Source: Bacteroidota bacterium (GTDB lineage Bacteria > Bacteroidota > Bacteroidia > Bacteroidales > Lentimicrobiaceae). From it: DNA of 49,566 nt. Numbering within the stretch: the first letter of the stretch is position 1; each line of letters begins with the position of its first letter. Location of the stretch: assembly GCA_023417935.1 (NCBI GenBank), contig JAEZDY010000030.1, positions 1-49,566 on the forward strand, read 5' to 3'. The notes under the pieces were generated by a model. The model worked only from the letters and a program-made list of their open reading frames with translations, was not told the origin of the DNA and made no database searches. A program made the position numbers and the translations under genes. Shown in pieces: positions 1-8,571 of this stretch.

Positions 1-245
1 TCATAGTTGAAAGATTCATCAATACTTGCAATTGCTTCCGAAATAGGCATCTTATCTGTACTTTTAAGAATCTTACCTTCTTCAACATCTTTAGCTAGCT
101 CAATGAAATTTAGAACTTTTTTGACCAAATCCTCATCGGACAAGTTTGTTGCAGTCTTAGATTTCTGAGAATCAATGTCTTTGCTGCACGAAAGAGTTAA
201 CAATACAACAGTTAGAAGTACGCTAATTAGTAATTTTGTTTTTAT
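1..245 (-). CDS. Lipoprotein, N-terminal part only (runs off the left edge), no ATG start
   Basis: The minus strand has an open frame from 245 to the window edge that reads as a lipoprotein signal: KTKLLISV, a hydrophobic stretch, then a lipobox LTLSC followed by SKD, a polar start typical of exported Bacteroidota lipoproteins. The mature part is short, charged and not recognised. The codon where Met is expected is ATA (243-245). The frame stays open upstream to a TGA but holds no ATG, GTG or TTG. Either a non-standard start is used or the start codon has been lost. The function is unknown. I am confident of the signal peptide but not that the gene is expressed. Confidence 0.5.
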   Translation of the reverse strand, partial: MKTKLLISVLLTVVLLTLSCSKDIDSQKSKTATNLSDEDLVKKVLNFIELAKDVEEGKILKSTDKMPISEAIASIDESFNY

Positions 246-412
246 GTTTATATGTTTTTGATGAAACGAATATACAAAAAAATTGAAATGTCAAGTGTTT
301 TTTGAAATAATTTTCTGCATATACTTTTTTTTACGTTTTATTTTTCGTTGATTCATTTTTTACAACACTCACATCTTTTTGAAGGTAAGTCAACCCAAGA
401 ATATCAGAATCA

Positions 413-427
413 GGCGTCGGGATGACG
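413..427. repeat. 15-bp direct repeat, left copy
   Basis: GGCGTCGGGATGACG occurs here, just past the 3' end of the ATPase gene, and again identically at 1906-1920, beyond the iterons upstream of the same gene. The pair brackets the gene and its control region. Confidence 0.7.
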
Positions 428-440
428 TGGTTTGTTAAAC

Positions 441-1709
441 CTAGTCCTTTAAGCACCCTATAGGCATAACTATTACCCCATCGGGGCGCTGGTATGCATA
501 TTGCCCTGCGGTCAGAATCATAAGGAAGGAGGGTTTATTCATTTTGGCAGTGTCAATTCTCTCCTGCAGTCGTATCAGATTCTGTGCTGCCTGTTCAATC
601 TGGGTACTTCCTAACTTTACTTCAATAGCTGCCCATCGACCATCTCTTAGAGCGATAATCATATCGGCTTCAAGCTCACTTTTATCACGGTAATGGAAAA
701 CATCACCATCATTTGCCTGAGCATAGATACGAATATCACGTGTGCATAAAGCTTCAAAAAGGAAACCGAATAATTCAAAATCAGCAAGAATGCTTTCCGG
801 ATCTGCTCTCAAAACTGCTGTGGCGATTGATGGATCAACAAAATGGCGTTTATGAGATGTACGAATGGCTGTTTTTGAACGCAAAGACGGCTGCCAGGCG
901 GGCAGATCTTCGACTACAAATATTCGCCGTAAGGCATTAAGGTATGATGCTATGGTTTTCTCAGAAATGCTGGTATCAGTTGCTTCAATATCATTCTTTA
1001 TTGTCTCGTAGCTTGCTAAAGTGGATATATTCCGGGCAAGTGAACGTAACAACATTCGCACTCGTTGAGGGTTCTTATCAACATTATCAACCCGCTGAAC
1101 ATCCATATTAATAACAGCTTCTACATAATTGGTTGCCATTTGCAGCGCTGTCTTTGGTTCCTGTTTGATAGCAGCCGGCCATCCACCCCGACAAATCAGA
1201 TATGCAATTTGTTCGATATTTATACTGCTCATGCAGTCTATCTGCTGTTTTTCATTAAACAAATCATGCAAAGAAACAACTCCAGTTGAATCCTGCGATT
1301 CATATAAGCTCATCGGTCGCATAAGCAGGCGCGAAATGCGGCCAGTTCCTGTATGGGCAGTTACACCGTCAGATGGCACTGCCGAACCGGTAAGGATGAA
1401 TTGACCAGGTAGTCCTCTTTTATCTACCTCAAACCGAACTGCATCCCATAATACGGGGGCCATTTGCCACTCATCTATAAGGCGTGGTGCTTCACCCTTG
1501 AGTAGCAACGAAGGTTTTGTATCAGCCATTTTGATGTTGGAAGCAGCATTGTCAGGATCCTGCATGTACAGTACACTGTTTGAAGATCTTCGTGCTGTAC
1601 TGGTTTTTCCACACCACTTTGCGCCTTCAATCAGCACAGCACCTGATGCTTTAAGCTGCACGGCCAACAGTTTATCAGTAATACGTGGAAGATAGATTTT
1701 ACTACTCAT
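441..1709 (-). CDS. AAA-type ATPase with DUF4143 C-terminal domain
   Basis: A 422-residue protein of the AAA_14/DUF4143 family. A P-loop (GAKWCGKT, residues 29-36) and a Walker B strand (RLIDE, about 76-80) lie in the N-terminal ATPase domain. A sensor-like LTGS follows. The C-terminal part carries LEADMII...AIEVKLG, resembling the PD-(D/E)xK nuclease-like fold described for DUF4143. The family is common and scattered in Bacteroidota; its role is unsettled, and defence, mobile-element and toxin-like roles have all been suggested. I chose the ATG at 1709 because the homology begins there; an upstream ATG at 1757 would add 16 unlikely residues. The gene stands alone, with 23-bp iterons upstream and 15-bp direct repeats on both sides, which suggests an acquired unit. 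Confidence 0.85.
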   Translation of the reverse strand: MSSKIYLPRITDKLLAVQLKASGAVLIEGAKWCGKTSTARRSSNSVLYMQDPDNAASNIKMADTKPSLLLKGEAPRLIDEWQMAPVLWDAVRFEVDKRGLPGQFILTGSAVPSDGVTAHTGTGRISRLLMRPMSLYESQDSTGVVSLHDLFNEKQQIDCMSSINIEQIAYLICRGGWPAAIKQEPKTALQMATNYVEAVINMDVQRVDNVDKNPQRVRMLLRSLARNISTLASYETIKNDIEATDTSISEKTIASYLNALRRIFVVEDLPAWQPSLRSKTAIRTSHKRHFVDPSIATAVLRADPESILADFELFGFLFEALCTRDIRIYAQANDGDVFHYRDKSELEADMIIALRDGRWAAIEVKLGSTQIEQAAQNLIRLQERIDTAKMNKPSFLMILTAGQYAYQRPDGVIVMPIGCLKD

Positions 1710-1763
1710 AATTAGTATATTACAGACAAAGATGCGATTATTTTTAATGCAAAACAAGCAAAT

Positions 1764-1855
1764 TCCCGAATTTGGCGTTGTTTTACTTCCGAATTTGGCG
1801 TTGTTTTACTTCCGGATTTGGCGTGTTTTTACTTCCGTGTTTGGCGTTTTAGGAT
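1764..1855. repeat. Four tandem 23-bp iterons upstream of the ATPase gene
   Basis: Four head-to-tail units with a period of exactly 23 bp start at 1764, 1787, 1810 and 1833. The shared core is TTCCGAATTTGGCGTTG followed by a T-rich tail. The units diverge with distance from the gene. They begin about 55 bp upstream of the ATPase ATG, where an operator would lie. Binding by the ATPase or another protein is inference. Confidence 0.85.
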
Positions 1856-1905
1856 TGGTGAAGTCCTTTTTTTATTAAGTATCCCAGGTTGATGAGATCC
1901 CTCCT

Positions 1906-1920
1906 GGCGTCGGGATGACG
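1906..1920. repeat. 15-bp direct repeat, right copy
   Basis: Identical to 413-427. See that entry. Confidence 0.7.
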
Positions 1921-2327
1921 AGGTGGCGGTGTATATATGGGCGCCTCGACATAAGTGTTCCAACTCATGTGACTTCTCTCGGCGCGTGGAGCTCCCTTTT
2001 ACTCACATTATTATCTTATATATCTTTAACATACCTCATGTATACCTTATCTTTACCCGTAGGGTATATATTGGGTATTTATCGGGTAATTATGGGGTTA
2101 TTGTGAGGATTAGATGAATAAAATGAAGCACTAACATTTTTGTTAGGGTAAGTCCCAAAACCACTTATCTCACAATTAGTGTAATTGGCGCGGTTGAGAA
2201 TTGACCGATAAAAACTTTCTTTGGTATTCTGGCTGTTGGAGTAACAGCTTTTATCTCTTCTTCAACCATCACCATCATGATCAGAGCAACAAAAGATATC
2301 ATATTAACCTCAAAACCAGTCTATTCC
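1921..2327. other. Gene-poor spacer
   Basis: No supported gene was found. Short open frames on both strands between 2140 and 2320 (for example a 46-codon minus frame starting near 2302) have no recognisable domain. The stretch from 2000 to 2100 is rich in TATA/TACC words. It looks like remnant sequence between the ATPase unit and the repeat cluster at 2328. Confidence 0.4.
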
Positions 2328-2364
2328 CCCTCGCCCCCTGGGAGAGGGGGCCAGGGGGTGAGGG
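2328..2364. repeat. GC-rich palindromic repeat, copy 1
   Basis: A 37-nt near-palindrome with 14-nt arms (CCCTCGCCCCCTGG and CCAGGGGGTGAGGG) around GAGAGGGGG. The one arm mismatch can form G:U on one strand. A second copy of the same length lies at 10763-10799. It behaves like a REP-type dispersed element. Confidence 0.8.
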
Positions 2365-2520
2365 CTAAGCTCTACGGGTAATCGGAACCAGGGGGTGAGG
2401 GCTATGCTCAGCAGGAAACGGGGTCAATGGGCGAAGGCTACGGTCAGCAGGGAAAAGCGAATCAGGCGATGAGGGCTAAGTCCTCTGAGAAACGGGAACC
2501 AACGGGTGAGAGCCTATGGG
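2351..2520. repeat. Degenerate tandem array, about 37-bp unit, five copies
   Basis: The right arm of the palindrome (CCAGGGGGTGAGGG) recurs at 2351, 2388, 2424, 2462 and 2499, spaced 36-38 bp and increasingly mutated. The linker also recurs (GGCTAAGCTC..., ...CAGCAGGAAACGGG). The last unit overlaps the 3' end of the DUF4173 reading frame. Confidence 0.75.
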
Positions 2521-4132
2521 AGCCCCTCCCCCTTCAACTTCAAATAAGTCCTGTAATCCGCTACATTCCATCCCGGCCACTTCAGTTGGGGGTAGCCTTC
2601 GAGGTAGAGGTTGCGGCGCTCGTGCAGGCGCTTGTTGTAGTTAACAAAGGGCAGGTAGTTTTCATCGTAGGTAAACATTTCTTTCTGGGCTTTTTCTATG
2701 CGTGCGAGGTGGTCGGGGTCAAGCAGTAGCACGGGCAGGGTGTTGCTGTCGAGGGTTACCATGAAGTCGGTGTGGAAGAAGGCTTTGTGCGCGCGATTGA
2801 GGTTGAAGCGCGCTATTACCATATCCCAGTTCACGAAACTCAGGGCTACAAACAGCACGTAGGCAACCAGGCTGTTTTGTATAAGCAGGTAGCGCAGTGT
2901 CTTTCTTTCTCTTACCTTTATGTACACCGTTACCAGGCCAATAAATACCAGTATGAGGAAGGCAAACACCCATATCCGCTTGTAAGCCAGGTTAAAGTAA
3001 TGAATGTACCAAAAGTTCCTTATGCCGACTGATAGTGTGAGGAATGCGTTCTGTGCTATCCATATCCCCGCAAGCCATATCAGCAGCCGGTTTCCCGGAT
3101 GTAAAGAGACGTCACCTCTGCTGTGCCGGTTTTCCGGATGTAAGTCCAGGCCTCGCATGCTGTGCCGGTTTTCCGGATGTGCATGAATACCTGCATACCT
3201 CTTTCCCGGATAGAAATTCAGATTCCCCCTGAAATACCATAGTACCAGACCATTGATATGATGATGGAATTGATGAGCAGCCACGTGCCTTCATGCACAA
3301 ACTGTTTCAGGAAGCCGCCGTCCCATTTAAAGTTTAGCCAAACATGGTAAAAATCAAGCGCGTTCATCACCAGCAGTGCCACGTTAAGCAATGTAAACAA
3401 CACCACTGCCGTGCGGGCTTCTGTTTTAAGGGCAACGGCCGTGCCTTCAAACTGCTTCCTGGTCCTGCGTAGTTCAATATCGCCGGTCTCCGCCGGAAGG
3501 TCGAAAAACGTCATCCTCCTCCCGTATAACACTACCATGCCTGTAATCAGCCCCGCCAGGGCAATAAACAGGACTTCGGGCTCTATCACACTGAAAATCC
3601 TGGTAAAGATCTCATTCAAAAAGTGCATGAAGTTACCTGTGTAGCGATTGAAGTACGGACTCGCGGCCGAATACATCGATACGAATATTATGAATATCAC
3701 CACCGGTACTACAATAAAGCCGGCATACCTGAGGCTCTTGCGCAATCCTCTCTGGGCGCTTAGCGCGATGCCCAGTGCACGCAGGTACTCCACCGGACCT
3801 GTGAATACGGCCATCGCGGAAGTGAAAAAACCATTCAGTAAAACCGATAAATAAGGCGCAGCAAGCAATCCGGCAAGCACAATTAGTGAAATAATATTCA
3901 CCGTTAAAGCCATGGCTGATCCATACATGAAAACCATAAACCCCGATAGCGCCACACCGGCAAAAACAACCGTAAACAGACGGCTCCTGAAATCGGGCCT
4001 GCCCGCGTACCATACCATGGCCAGCAGTGCAACGTCAAACAGCAATACATTGATGCCTGCCTGCTGCCGGTGGAAGAGCACCGGGAATATAACAGCAAGC
4101 ATGAGGGGGAAAGTTAGGACTATCTTTTTCAT
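2514..4132 (-). pseudogene. DUF4173 family integral membrane protein, split by a frameshift
   Basis: Two minus frames together make one DUF4173 protein. Frame A (4132-3218) begins MKKIVLTFP, has about seven hydrophobic helices and the family segment HEGTWLLINSIIISM, then runs into SGGI-stop. Frame B continues the family sequence as VLWYFRGNLNFYPGKR and, later, AGIWIAQNAFLTLSVGIRNFWYIHYFNLAYKRIWVF, ending KLKGEGLP-stop at 2514. The change of frame falls at about 3243-3250; one base inserted there would restore a continuous protein of about 540 residues. The C-terminal half also holds an in-frame 39-bp minisatellite. Function of the family is unknown. The frameshift may be real decay, programmed, or a sequence error. 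Confidence 0.75.
3095..3212 (-). repeat. In-frame 39-bp minisatellite inside the DUF4173 gene
   Basis: On the coding strand the word CATCCGG starts at 3179, 3140 and 3101, a strict 39-bp period, preceded by the ancestral-looking TATCCGG at 3212. The 13-residue units read HPENRHS-MRGLDL, HPENRHS-RGDVSL and HPGNR-LLIW. They lie in the loop between YPGKR and LLIWLAG, which are expected to be nearly adjacent. The frame is kept because 39 is divisible by three. Confidence 0.85.
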
Positions 4133-4331
4133 GATATCGGTGGTTTCTTTCTAAACGCTCCCGCTGATATCTAAAGTATATAATTGCATTAATTTTGTTA
4201 TAATCCTGTACACAAAGTGCCTGCACAATTTGACCATTAAAGACGCTATCATTTTACAACACTTATAATACCCACCCCTAACCTTATTCCTTTTCAGATG
4301 TTAGATTGGCAAAACACGAATAATTGCTGCA

Positions 4332-4787
4332 ATGAAAAGAGTAAAAGGAAAAATCATCCTTGTTGATGATGATGCCTATGAGGAAGATTTCCTCGAAAGA
4401 GCCCTCAGGGTGAACGACTGGAATATTGCCATTGAGTACTTCAGTAATGTGGATGATGCACTTGAGCATCTGCGGATGAATGCCGATGAAGTATTCCTAA
4501 TCATATCTGATATTGATATGCCGGGTAAGAATGGTATGGATTTTAAGAAAATTCTTGAAGACGACGACTATTTATCGCAAAAATCAATCCCCTTTGTTTT
4601 TATAAGCCATTCCCTTAGCCGTAAAAAAGTTATTAAAGCCTACAGATTACATGTACAGGGCTTTTTTGAGAAACCTATGACTTCACAGGGACAAGCTGCT
4701 ATGTTTGAGGCCATCGTGCAGTACTGGATCAAGTGTATCCATCCCAATAAGGATGACCTTCCTGAGAATCCAAACTTAGACGATTAA
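4332..4787 (+). CDS. Single-domain response regulator (CheY/Rcp-like)
   Basis: A 151-residue receiver domain with no output domain. The acidic triad is VDDD (residues 11-14), the phosphoacceptor is D60 in ISDIDMPGKNG, the switch Ser is S92 in FISHS, and the conserved Lys is K114 in FEKPM. It should relay phosphate from a histidine kinase by protein contact; no kinase gene is nearby. It is transcribed away from the DUF4173 gene. The 16-bp word CCTTCCTGAGAATCCA at its 3' end (4757-4772) is repeated 68 bp later (4825-4840), a small local duplication. Receiver identity is secure; the partner is unknown. Confidence 0.92.
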   Translation: MKRVKGKIILVDDDAYEEDFLERALRVNDWNIAIEYFSNVDDALEHLRMNADEVFLIISDIDMPGKNGMDFKKILEDDDYLSQKSIPFVFISHSLSRKKVIKAYRLHVQGFFEKPMTSQGQAAMFEAIVQYWIKCIHPNKDDLPENPNLDD

Positions 4788-4901
4788 GCTGCTGTAAGGA
4801 AACCGGCATAATTATCTGAATTAACCTTCCTGAGAATCCACATTTATAAACCGGCGCACTGGGTACAGTAACCGTATGTAATTTCGTAACATAAATCTCC
4901 A

Positions 4902-4909
4902 TATTTTTG
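4902..4909 (+). promoter_or_regulatory. Probable Bacteroidota -7 box
   Basis: TATTTTTG fits the TAnnTTTG consensus and lies 21 bp before the ATG at 4931. The -33 position, 19 bases upstream, reads ATT rather than TTG, so it is a partial match. Confidence 0.45.
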
Positions 4910-4930
4910 TATTCCCTAACATCAAACAAT

Positions 4931-5371
4931 ATGGTAAACGTTAACAAAGCCGGCCTTAAAAATAAAGGCGAAGCCATTGCCACCATTATCTTTAACCTTA
5001 TATTCCTGTGGGTATTAAGCATGGTACCCGGGTGGCAGCTTGCCTTCCTTAAATCCAACTACATGGTGGTACTTACCATTTTGCAGATAAACTGCGTGGT
5101 GCAGATCGCCCTGGCGGTGCTGCTGCTCATTATAGACCCACGGGGACTGCGCCTGTTTGTAAAAGCCGTTAGTGAAGCCGCGGGACTTGTGGCGCTCGTG
5201 ATGATGTATTACCTGTATCCTTTTAACTTCAGCAACGTTAACCTTAGCTGGATCGACAAAATACTGCCTGCCCTGCTGGTACTTGCCATGATTGTTGCCA
5301 TCGGCAAAATAATATCATACTTCTTTATCCTGCTCTTCCGCTCAAGGGATAATTCAACGGCACAGGAATGA
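4931..5371 (+). CDS. Small integral membrane protein
   Basis: A 146-residue protein with a polar N-terminus (VNVNKAGLKNKGE) and about four hydrophobic helices (ATIIFNLIFLWVLSM, YMVVLTILQINCVVQIALAV, AAGLVALVMMYYLY, ILPALLVLAMIVAIGKI). I do not recognise the family. The ATG at 4931 is preferred over one at 4907, which would overlap the -7 box. Its stop overlaps the next ATG (ATGA at 5368-5371), so the two are translationally coupled. A helper or anchor role for the secreted hydrolase downstream is only a guess. Confidence 0.75.
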   Translation: MVNVNKAGLKNKGEAIATIIFNLIFLWVLSMVPGWQLAFLKSNYMVVLTILQINCVVQIALAVLLLIIDPRGLRLFVKAVSEAAGLVALVMMYYLYPFNFSNVNLSWIDKILPALLVLAMIVAIGKIISYFFILLFRSRDNSTAQE

Positions 5372-6417
5372 GGGCGTGGGTTGCTGTTGCACTGCTTTGT
5401 ACCTGTTTGCCGGGTTACGCACAACCTGAAACCAACGCCTCTTGCAGTGACTTCCGCATTATGTTCTATAATGTTGAGAACCTTTTTGATCCTTTTCATG
5501 ATTCGCTTAAAAACGATTATGAGTTTGTTAGTGGTGGTATTAAAGGGTGGACATGGAAGAAGTTTGAAAAGAAGCTCAATAGCATTTCAAAGGTCATCAT
5601 TAATGCCGGTGGATGGCAGCCACCCGAGATCGTTGCTCTATGCGAAGTAGAAAACCGTTTTGTACTTATTCAGTTGTTGAAACGAACTCCACTTGAAAGA
5701 TTTGGTTACCGAATTATACACGTTGAATCGCCTGATGAACGTGGTATTGATGTGTGTCTTTTATACCGGAGTGATAAGTTCAAAGAATTAAGCCATCAGG
5801 CAATCAGGGTGTGCAGCACTGACAGTTCCCTTAAAACACGGGATATACTTTACGTTAAGGGTCTTCTCAAAAACAATGGTTCCGTTAATAATTCCGATAC
5901 CCTGCACATTTTTGTTAACCATTGGCCATCACGTTCAGGAGGAATTGCCTTAAGCGCAGATAAGAGAAAGGATGCCGCCTTAACATTGAAGGCAGCAGTT
6001 GATTCGATCATGAATATTCAGCCACAGGCTCTGATAGTGCTTACAGGCGATTTCAACGATGAACCATCTGATGAAAGTTTAACAATTCACCTGGGTGCCG
6101 GCCAATCAAATATCAGCCCCGATCAGCCGCTGGTTAATTTGATGGCGTTTCAAAATACAATCAAAGGCATAGGTACAAACAAATATAAAGGTCAATGGGG
6201 AATCATCGATCAATTTATCGTTTCATCAAATCTGCTCCACCAGCATTGCAACGGTGTTAAGGTTTCAAAGGCTGAAATTCTGAACCTGCCATTTTTACTT
6301 CAAAATGATGAAACTTTTAGTGGTACAACTCCTTTTAGAACATTCAATGGCATGCAATACCTGGGAGGGTTCAGCGACCACCTGCCAGTGATGTTAACGC
6401 TTAATCTCGGCAACTAA
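5368..6417 (+). CDS. Secreted endonuclease/exonuclease/phosphatase (EEP) family protein
   Basis: A 349-residue protein with a signal peptide (cleavage likely after PGYA, residue 18) and the EEP motifs in order: MFYNVENLFD (32-41), the metal-binding Glu in ALCEVEN, NHWPSRSGG, GDFNDEPSDES and a closing GFSDHLPV with the catalytic His. These fit a divalent-metal phosphodiesterase such as a DNase-I-like nuclease or a phosphatase; the substrate cannot be read from sequence. It acts outside the cytoplasm. It overlaps the upstream membrane protein by four bases and converges on comEC, the two stops overlapping by 24 bp. Confidence 0.9.
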   Translation: MRAWVAVALLCTCLPGYAQPETNASCSDFRIMFYNVENLFDPFHDSLKNDYEFVSGGIKGWTWKKFEKKLNSISKVIINAGGWQPPEIVALCEVENRFVLIQLLKRTPLERFGYRIIHVESPDERGIDVCLLYRSDKFKELSHQAIRVCSTDSSLKTRDILYVKGLLKNNGSVNNSDTLHIFVNHWPSRSGGIALSADKRKDAALTLKAAVDSIMNIQPQALIVLTGDFNDEPSDESLTIHLGAGQSNISPDQPLVNLMAFQNTIKGIGTNKYKGQWGIIDQFIVSSNLLHQHCNGVKVSKAEILNLPFLLQNDETFSGTTPFRTFNGMQYLGGFSDHLPVMLTLNLGN

Positions 6418-8520
6418 CGCACCCTGCCGACCTATGTTGTAAATTGAAATGCCATTCTCTTCAGCTTCCCTCGCCATCGATTCAATTACACGGTAGCTAT
6501 TTGATGCATCGGCAATCAACAAGGCGCCCGGAAAACAGGCTGCAATTCTGCCGGGGGAGTGTTTGTTGTTCTTACACATCAGCACATAATCTGCAATTAA
6601 AGTATGTCCTTCTTCAGGGAGCAAGCATTGATTACCAACCACTATAATCCGTTTTCCTGAAAAAGAAAAAAACTCAGGCAAACATGATTTTCCTGTCTCT
6701 TCCCCGGCCCTCACTATAGTTTCATTTTGAAATATGCATTTTAAAGTTGGTTTGTTTAGTCCGGCAATAACCGTCAATCCTTCTAAGGAGTAATTTGCTT
6801 TGCTGATATCATCACACAATTCCTTGTCGGTAAGAATAATATGATCTCTTCCATTAACAAGGCTGATTACGGGATGCCTGTTTACCTTATGGAAGACAAT
6901 AAATTGCTGGTTGGCTATAGTGATTTCTCTGATAACACCTGCAGCCAACATTATCAATAATCCGACCAGAGCTGTGTAAAGCAAAAACTTCCTGTTATAT
7001 ACAACCCATAAAAAGAATGTGATAAGAAAGATAAACATTACTGCCACAATCAATGTGGAAAGATGCAATCCTGAAATTACCGCCCCGGGAAGATGTTCCA
7101 TGTAACCAACAAATGCATTGAGCAATTTTATTTCATTTACCAATAACCATGCGCCTGTTTCAGAAATAAATGGAACCCATGATGTGGTTATTACAATTAC
7201 CCCTGTGTATATTATAATCCCGGCTAATGGCACAGCAACAAGATTAGAGAACAGGAAATATGATGGGAATTGATGAAAGTAATAGATAATCAAGGGTGCT
7301 GTCGCGACTTGTGCTGAAACTGAAACTGTTGTCAGATCCCACATATACTTAAGGATGGGATTCTTTGGCTTAAGCAATTCTCTCATCAAAGGCTGAATAG
7401 TGATTATACCAGTCACCGCAGTAAATGACAGTTGAAAACCTACATCAAACAGCAAGAGCGGATCAAAAAGCAAGAGAAAAAAAGCAGCCATTGCAAGGGA
7501 GTTGAGTACTGAGGACTGTTTTTGAAAAGCATATCGGAATATAATCACCGAAAACATTATGCAAGCCCTCATAACAGGCGGCGCCAATCCAGTGAATACA
7601 GCATAAGCCCATATTAAGAGGAGGATTATAAAAGGCTTAATAGCTTTTAAAATTCTCCTCCTGGCGAATAACCGAAAAAGGAATTCAGCCATAAGGAAAA
7701 TTATACCTACATGAAGTCCTGAAACACAAAGAATATGTATGACCCCCGCACCTGAAAATTGCTTACGTTGATTTTCATCAAGCAACTCATCGTACCCTGT
7801 CAATAAAGCAGAGGCAACTGACAGTTCCTCATTTGAAACATTGTTTTCTTTAAGAATTTCAATGAAGCGTTTACGAGCTTTTAATGCGAATGCCTTTAGC
7901 TTAATAATATCACCACTAGTATGAATTGTATAATCATTGGGATTTAGGAAGACGGTATGAAATATGCCTTTGTTAGCTAGATAATTTTCATAATTGAACT
8001 CCCCGGGGTTTCCAGGTTTTTGGGGTCTAACGGGCTTCTTTGTAAACATTAGTACTTCCCCGTAATCTGGAATATGTTTAAGTGAATCTTTACTCAGGTA
8101 ACTTATAACCTTGCCGGTAGTTATATAAGAATTATGTGAATCCTTTAATGCAAAAATTTCAAGTGGCACTTTGAATGATTTTTCACGTTCTGAGGGCAAG
8201 TCAGTAACATGTGCAAAATAAACTAATTCTTTGGATTGAACTTTTGAGAAGTGAGTACTCAAATTCTCAAGAAAAGCGAATGAAGTAATGCCGTAGCCTA
8301 GCAGGAACAGAGCAATGTTTAGAAGGAACCCAAAGATCCATCGCCTACCGTAGTTTATTTGTTTTGAGGGGATGAACTGCCACGTCGCCAAAATGGCTAT
8401 AATTAAAGCCGGAATCCAAACCGGGATATGTAAAGCACCTTTAATATTATAACACAGGGCAATCCCTCCAATAAACGGAGCCAGAATTCTGATAAAAGGA
8501 AACCGCGACCATGCAATCAT
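6394..8520 (-). CDS. comEC: ComEC/Rec2 family DNA uptake channel
   Basis: A 708-residue polytopic membrane protein. The N-terminal helices and soluble domain (DUF4131, about residues 30-190) are followed by the Competence domain with the signature GAGVIHILCVSGLHVGII and the APPVMRACIMF helix. In transformable bacteria ComEC carries single-stranded DNA across the inner membrane. The C-terminal metallo-beta-lactamase part of the longest homologues is absent or reduced: the last 180 residues lack HxHxDH. Short forms of this kind are common in Bacteroidota as far as I know. It is the last gene of the minus run starting at maf and lies 51 bp after the TPR lipoprotein gene. Confidence 0.9.
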   Translation of the reverse strand: MIAWSRFPFIRILAPFIGGIALCYNIKGALHIPVWIPALIIAILATWQFIPSKQINYGRRWIFGFLLNIALFLLGYGITSFAFLENLSTHFSKVQSKELVYFAHVTDLPSEREKSFKVPLEIFALKDSHNSYITTGKVISYLSKDSLKHIPDYGEVLMFTKKPVRPQKPGNPGEFNYENYLANKGIFHTVFLNPNDYTIHTSGDIIKLKAFALKARKRFIEILKENNVSNEELSVASALLTGYDELLDENQRKQFSGAGVIHILCVSGLHVGIIFLMAEFLFRLFARRRILKAIKPFIILLLIWAYAVFTGLAPPVMRACIMFSVIIFRYAFQKQSSVLNSLAMAAFFLLLFDPLLLFDVGFQLSFTAVTGIITIQPLMRELLKPKNPILKYMWDLTTVSVSAQVATAPLIIYYFHQFPSYFLFSNLVAVPLAGIIIYTGVIVITTSWVPFISETGAWLLVNEIKLLNAFVGYMEHLPGAVISGLHLSTLIVAVMFIFLITFFLWVVYNRKFLLYTALVGLLIMLAAGVIREITIANQQFIVFHKVNRHPVISLVNGRDHIILTDKELCDDISKANYSLEGLTVIAGLNKPTLKCIFQNETIVRAGEETGKSCLPEFFSFSGKRIIVVGNQCLLPEEGHTLIADYVLMCKNNKHSPGRIAACFPGALLIADASNSYRVIESMAREAEENGISIYNIGRQGALVAEIKR

Positions 8521-8571
8521 TGTAATGATTTAACAGGTTGTTGAACAGGGAGCCCTCAGTCTCCTTCTGAA

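Noticed and set aside
2270..2302. 46-codon minus-strand frame near 2165-2302 as a small gene
   Set aside because: No domain, no promoter-like box in a fitting position, and the opposite strand is equally open; not supported.
2427..2729. Plus-strand 100-codon frame opposite the repeat cluster and DUF4173
   Set aside because: It is the complement of a better supported gene and of the 37-bp array; composition is that of the repeats and no domain is visible.
4757..4840. 16-bp direct repeat at and after the response regulator 3' end as a mobile insertion
   Set aside because: Only 68 bp apart with no gene between; a small local duplication explains it.
6394..8520. ComEC thought to be truncated because the metallo-beta-lactamase domain is missing
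   Set aside because: Short ComEC proteins of about 650-710 residues are usual in this phylum, and the core channel motifs are intact.
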